Part shown: positions 61,573 to 64,000 of the stretch, piece by piece | Numbering within the stretch: the first letter of the stretch is position 1 | Layout of the letters: the number at the start of each line of letters is the position of its first letter | From: ZC4RG30 sp963777735 | GTDB lineage: Bacteria > Pseudomonadota > Gammaproteobacteria > Steroidobacterales > Steroidobacteraceae | Length of the DNA: 64,000 nt | Reading direction: 5' to 3' | Assembly: GCA_963777735.1 (NCBI GenBank) | Contig: CAVZRQ010000005.1 | Location: 583,079-647,078 of the forward strand | Notes under the pieces: generated by a model | The model's database searches: none | Seen by the model: only the letters and a program-made list of their open reading frames with translations | Told to the model about the DNA's origin: nothing | Position numbers and translations under genes: made by a program

Positions 61573-62052
61573 GTGGATCTGCATCTATTCAGTGAATGGT
61601 TGTCATCGACCGCCATCAGTCAACGCATCCAGATAACGTCCTGGGCCATACCTGGCATCCAGACCGTCCATATCATCAGCCTTTCATTGCTGTTTGCTGC
61701 AGCGCTGATGTTGTCGCTGCGCATAGCCGGGCGGGGGCTGGCCGCAGAGCCATTGCACCTTCTCGCTGCACGCTTCACCCGGGGTATCTGGATACTGCTG
61801 GTTCTGCTGCTGATCTCAGGCACGCTGCTGGTTACGGCAGAGCCTGGCCGCACCATCACGAATCCCGTGTTCTACGCGAAGATGATCATGCTGGGGGCGG
61901 CGGTCGTGGCCACGCTGTGCCTGGCGGCCGCCGCAAAAAAACAGTTCGAGCGCCCCTCCGTGCTGCATGTCTTCCTGGCAGTAGTGAGCATGCTGCTTTG
62001 GATCGGGATCATGTTCGCCGGGCGCCTGATCGCCTACTACGAATCTTACTGA
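61573..62052 (+). CDS. Small four-helix membrane protein (DUF6644-like), first copy
   Basis: The 159-residue protein has four hydrophobic helices and begins MDLHLFSEWLSSTAISQRI. The pattern FSEWL..T.., a HxxS/L pair in QTVHIISLSL, and a C-terminal helix WIGIMFAGRLIAYYE is shared with the next gene. From memory it matches the family named DUF6644, but the name is unverified. No function is known. GTG start, 51 bp after the PepSY gene. Histidine in QTVHII could be a haem or metal ligand. Confidence 0.65.
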   Translation: MDLHLFSEWLSSTAISQRIQITSWAIPGIQTVHIISLSLLFAAALMLSLRIAGRGLAAEPLHLLAARFTRGIWILLVLLLISGTLLVTAEPGRTITNPVFYAKMIMLGAAVVATLCLAAAAKKQFERPSVLHVFLAVVSMLLWIGIMFAGRLIAYYESY

Positions 62053-62065
62053 GGGGTGCCCGCGC

Positions 62066-62539
62066 ATGTTCCAGAGTTTCTTCGAGTGGCTGCAGAACAC
62101 TTCCCTCGCTGTCACGGTGGGGGAATCATGGTTTCCCTACGTGGAGTCCCTGCACGTCGTGTTCCTGGCGGCGGTGGCGGGAACCATCTTCCTGGTGGAT
62201 GCCCGGCTGCTGGGCATTGCGTCTCGCCAGCTGCGCGTCACGTACCTTTCCGAGCGGTTACTGCCCTGGACCTGGGGTACATTTGCAGGCGCGGTGATCA
62301 CCGGGTCGCTGATGTTTATCGCCAATGCCAGTACCTATGCCGCCAACACGCCGTTCCGCATCAAGCTCGTGCTGTTGCTGCTGGCGGGCATCAACATGTT
62401 CTATTTCCAGCTTGTCACGTTCCGTACCATCGAAAAGTGGGATGCAGCCACCATACCGGCAGCTCGTATCGCCGGCGGTCTCTCGCTGGTGCTGTGGTGT
62501 GGCGTGATTGGGTTCGGTCGATGGATCGGCTTTGTCTGA
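62066..62539 (+). CDS. Small four-helix membrane protein (DUF6644-like), second copy
   Basis: The 157-residue protein begins MFQSFFEWLQNTSLAVTVGE and has four membrane helices, with VESLHVVFLAAVAGTIFLVD and RWIGFV at the end. It is clearly related in layout to the gene 13 bp upstream (same length, same FxxWL start, same VHxx/LHVV histidine), so the two look like diverged duplicates and may form a heterodimer. Function unknown. It ends 29 bp before the promoter of the cobalamin riboswitch. Confidence 0.65.
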   Translation: MFQSFFEWLQNTSLAVTVGESWFPYVESLHVVFLAAVAGTIFLVDARLLGIASRQLRVTYLSERLLPWTWGTFAGAVITGSLMFIANASTYAANTPFRIKLVLLLLAGINMFYFQLVTFRTIEKWDAATIPAARIAGGLSLVLWCGVIGFGRWIGFV

Positions 62540-62567
62540 ATGGTTCGTGCCATCGGCGAATTCCTCG

Positions 62568-62596
62568 TTGACACCGCCCTGTGCTCGCAATATCTT
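62568..62596 (+). promoter_or_regulatory. Sigma-70 promoter ahead of the cobalamin riboswitch
   Basis: TTGACA (62568-62573) matches the -35 consensus exactly, followed 17 bases later by TATCTT (62591-62596). Transcription would start near 62603, at the beginning of the riboswitch aptamer. This supports a separate transcript for the riboswitch and nrdA. Confidence 0.75.
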
Positions 62597-62604
62597 GTGG
62601 TTGC

Positions 62605-62822
62605 CAGCGGTGCCTGGCCCAACCTGTTGGGGTAGGGCAGGCTTAAAAGGGAATCCGGTGCCTTCCTGCAAAGGGAAGAAATCCGGAACTGCCCCGCAGC
62701 GGTGATCGGGAACGAACGGCACGAGAACACTGCAGGCCCGTGGGGCATGTGGGAAGTGTGCCAGTAGATCCGGCCGGCATTTGTATGTCAGCCAATGCCC
62801 GAGAGTCCGAAGACCTGCCGCA
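62605..62822 (+). promoter_or_regulatory. Cobalamin (B12) riboswitch upstream of nrdA
   Basis: The aptamer shows the usual conserved blocks in order: AAAGGGAATCCGGTG (62646-62660), GAACTGCCCCGCAGCGGTGA (62686-62705), CACTG and GTGGGAAGTG further on, and the B12 box GAGAGTCCGAAGACCTGCCG (62801-62820). Spacing fits the adenosylcobalamin class with the peripheral arms, but that subtype is a guess. In the gene family these riboswitches turn expression off when cobalamin is present. Two overlapping hairpins just downstream (CGGGT/ACCCG at 62832-62845 and CGCGAG/CTCGTG at 62844-62874) share bases and may form the expression platform. Confidence 0.9.
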
Positions 62823-62981
62823 GCCGCCTAACGGGTGAATACCCGCGAGGTGCAAAGTCTGTCGGGCTCTCGTGGGAGGAGCAGGCGGCACGTGTTGCGG
62901 TATGGCGCCGGTTCGTCCGTCCTCCGTCTCACGGCTGCATGAATCCTGTCTGTGGGCCCCGTTCGAGGGAGCTTCCGCAAC

Positions 62982-64000
62982 ATGCAGATCGAATCACTCC
63001 AGTCTGATTTCCGCCTGATCCCGCCGCAATCCGCCCGCACCGTCATGGCCGTGACAAAACGCAATGGCGAGCGCGAACCCGTGGACGTAAACAAGATCGT
63101 GAGAGCGGTCAGTCGTTGCTGCGATGGTCTGAACGAGGTTGATGCAATGCGCGTGGCGCTGAAGACCATCGCCGGTCTGTACGATGGGGCCACCACGCGG
63201 GAACTTGATGAACTTTCGATCCGCACGGCAGCTTCCTTCATGGCCGAGGAGCCGGAGTATTCCCGGCTTGGCGCGCGCCTGCTTGCCGGTTTCATCGACA
63301 AGGAAGTGCAGGGACAGGGCATCTATTCCTTCTCGCAGTCGATACGGGTGGGTTTCGATGCGGGTCTAATCAACGAACGTGTGCTTGCTTTCGTCGAAGC
63401 GAACGCGCGCAAGCTCAATGCGGCCATTGATGCCTCCCGCACGCAGCATTTCGAGTACTTCGGTCTGCGCACGCTGTATGACCGGTATCTGCTCAAACAC
63501 CCCACGCGGCGTCATGTCATCGAGACGCCGCAGCACTTCTGGCTGCGAATCGCCGTGGCACTCTGCAGCAGCGTGCAGGAGACGTTGGACCTCTACGCGC
63601 TGATGTCTTCGCTCGATTACATCCCGAGTTCGCCCACGCTGTTCAATGCCGGCACCCGTCACGAACAACTGTCGAGCTGCTTTCTGCTGGATTCTCCGCA
63701 GGATTCACTCGAATCCATCTACGACCGCTACAAGGACATCGCGCTGCTTTCCAAGTTTTCCGGTGGCATCGGCATCGCCTGGCATCGGGTGCGTTCGGAG
63801 GGCTCGCTGATCCGGGCCACCAATGGCCTGTCCAATGGCATCGTCCCCTGGCTGAAAACGCTGGATTCCTCCGTGGCGGCGGTGAACCAGGGCGGCAAAC
63901 GCAAGGGCGCCGCCTGCGTGTATCTCGAACCCTGGCACGCCGACATCGAATCCTTCCTGGAGTTGCGCGACAACACCGGCGATGAAGGCCGCCGCACGCA
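62982..64000 (+). CDS. nrdA: Class I ribonucleoside-diphosphate reductase alpha subunit (partial, runs off the window)
   Basis: The first 339 codons are present. The protein begins MQIESLQSDFRLIPPQSART, with an ATP-cone-like VTKRNGEREPVDVNKIVRAV near the start. The class I large-subunit catalytic domain follows: LDYIPSSPTLFNAGTRHEQL, SSCFLLDSPQDSLESIY, LSKFSGGIGIAWHRVR and NQGGKRKGAACVYLEPWHAD. Cys in SSCFLL is an expected active-site cysteine. The enzyme reduces ribonucleotides with a tyrosyl- or metal-cofactor NrdB partner and does not need B12. ATG 62982 follows GAGGGAG about 11 bases upstream. A cobalamin riboswitch in its leader is its likely control. Confidence 0.92.
   Translation, partial: MQIESLQSDFRLIPPQSARTVMAVTKRNGEREPVDVNKIVRAVSRCCDGLNEVDAMRVALKTIAGLYDGATTRELDELSIRTAASFMAEEPEYSRLGARLLAGFIDKEVQGQGIYSFSQSIRVGFDAGLINERVLAFVEANARKLNAAIDASRTQHFEYFGLRTLYDRYLLKHPTRRHVIETPQHFWLRIAVALCSSVQETLDLYALMSSLDYIPSSPTLFNAGTRHEQLSSCFLLDSPQDSLESIYDRYKDIALLSKFSGGIGIAWHRVRSEGSLIRATNGLSNGIVPWLKTLDSSVAAVNQGGKRKGAACVYLEPWHADIESFLELRDNTGDEGRRT

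Overview
The window is about 64 kb of high-GC, gene-dense bacterial chromosome. Gene content and order point to a gammaproteobacterium, probably near the Xanthomonadales/Steroidobacter side. Supporting blocks are zipA-ligA, fused thrA with thrB and thrC, mnmA-nudJ near purB, uvrC-pgsA followed by tRNA-Gly/Cys/Leu, a full ccmABCDEFGHI set, tRNA-Val-thrS-infC-rpmI-rplT-pheST-ihfA-merR, msrPQ, and a long LigA like that of Xanthomonas. The taxonomic placement is inference.

Layout. 1-3.3 kb: end of smc, zipA, ligA. 3.3-9.3 kb: MobA-like transferase, threonine operon thrABC, NERD-domain protein. 9.3-14 kb: tatD, a zinc peptidase, tryptophan 2,3-dioxygenase, msrPQ, a HAD phosphatase. 14-22 kb: acnA, mnmA, nudJ, an unknown gene, purB, fumC. 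22-30.3 kb: nudL, mazG, glycine-zipper protein, a PepSY protein with a two-component system, class II DAHP synthase, uvrC, pgsA. 30.3-30.9 kb: a three-tRNA operon whose tRNA-Leu(UAA) is split by a group I intron. 30.9-37.6 kb: cytochrome c maturation operon. 37.6-41.7 kb: PQQ quinohaemoprotein, 2OG oxygenase, Tat-type SDR. 41.7-47.7 kb: alkyltransferase, small unknowns, VTT membrane protein, tRNA-Asn, aminotransferase, uvrB. 47.8-55.1 kb: the translation block from tRNA-Val to ihfA and merR. 55.1-56.4 kb: c-type cytochrome lipoprotein, Tat lipoprotein, tRNA-Pro. 56.8-62.5 kb: an accessory iron-uptake-like locus (TonB receptor, two PepSY membrane proteins, two related small membrane proteins). 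62.6-64 kb: promoter, cobalamin riboswitch and the start of class I nrdA.

The two strongest observations are RNA elements. One is a 244-nt group I intron in tRNA-Leu(UAA), with recognisable P1, P/Q, R and S elements. The other is a cobalamin riboswitch ahead of a B12-independent ribonucleotide reductase, which suggests that B12 availability decides which reductase is made.

Caution on sequence quality. Seven otherwise intact genes (ligA, thrA, tatD, msrP, nudJ, mazG, pheT) are each broken by one single-base indel, and several are normally essential. This looks like uncorrected assembly error rather than gene decay. Coordinates for these genes span both frames. No CRISPR array, insertion sequence, rRNA or replication origin was seen.
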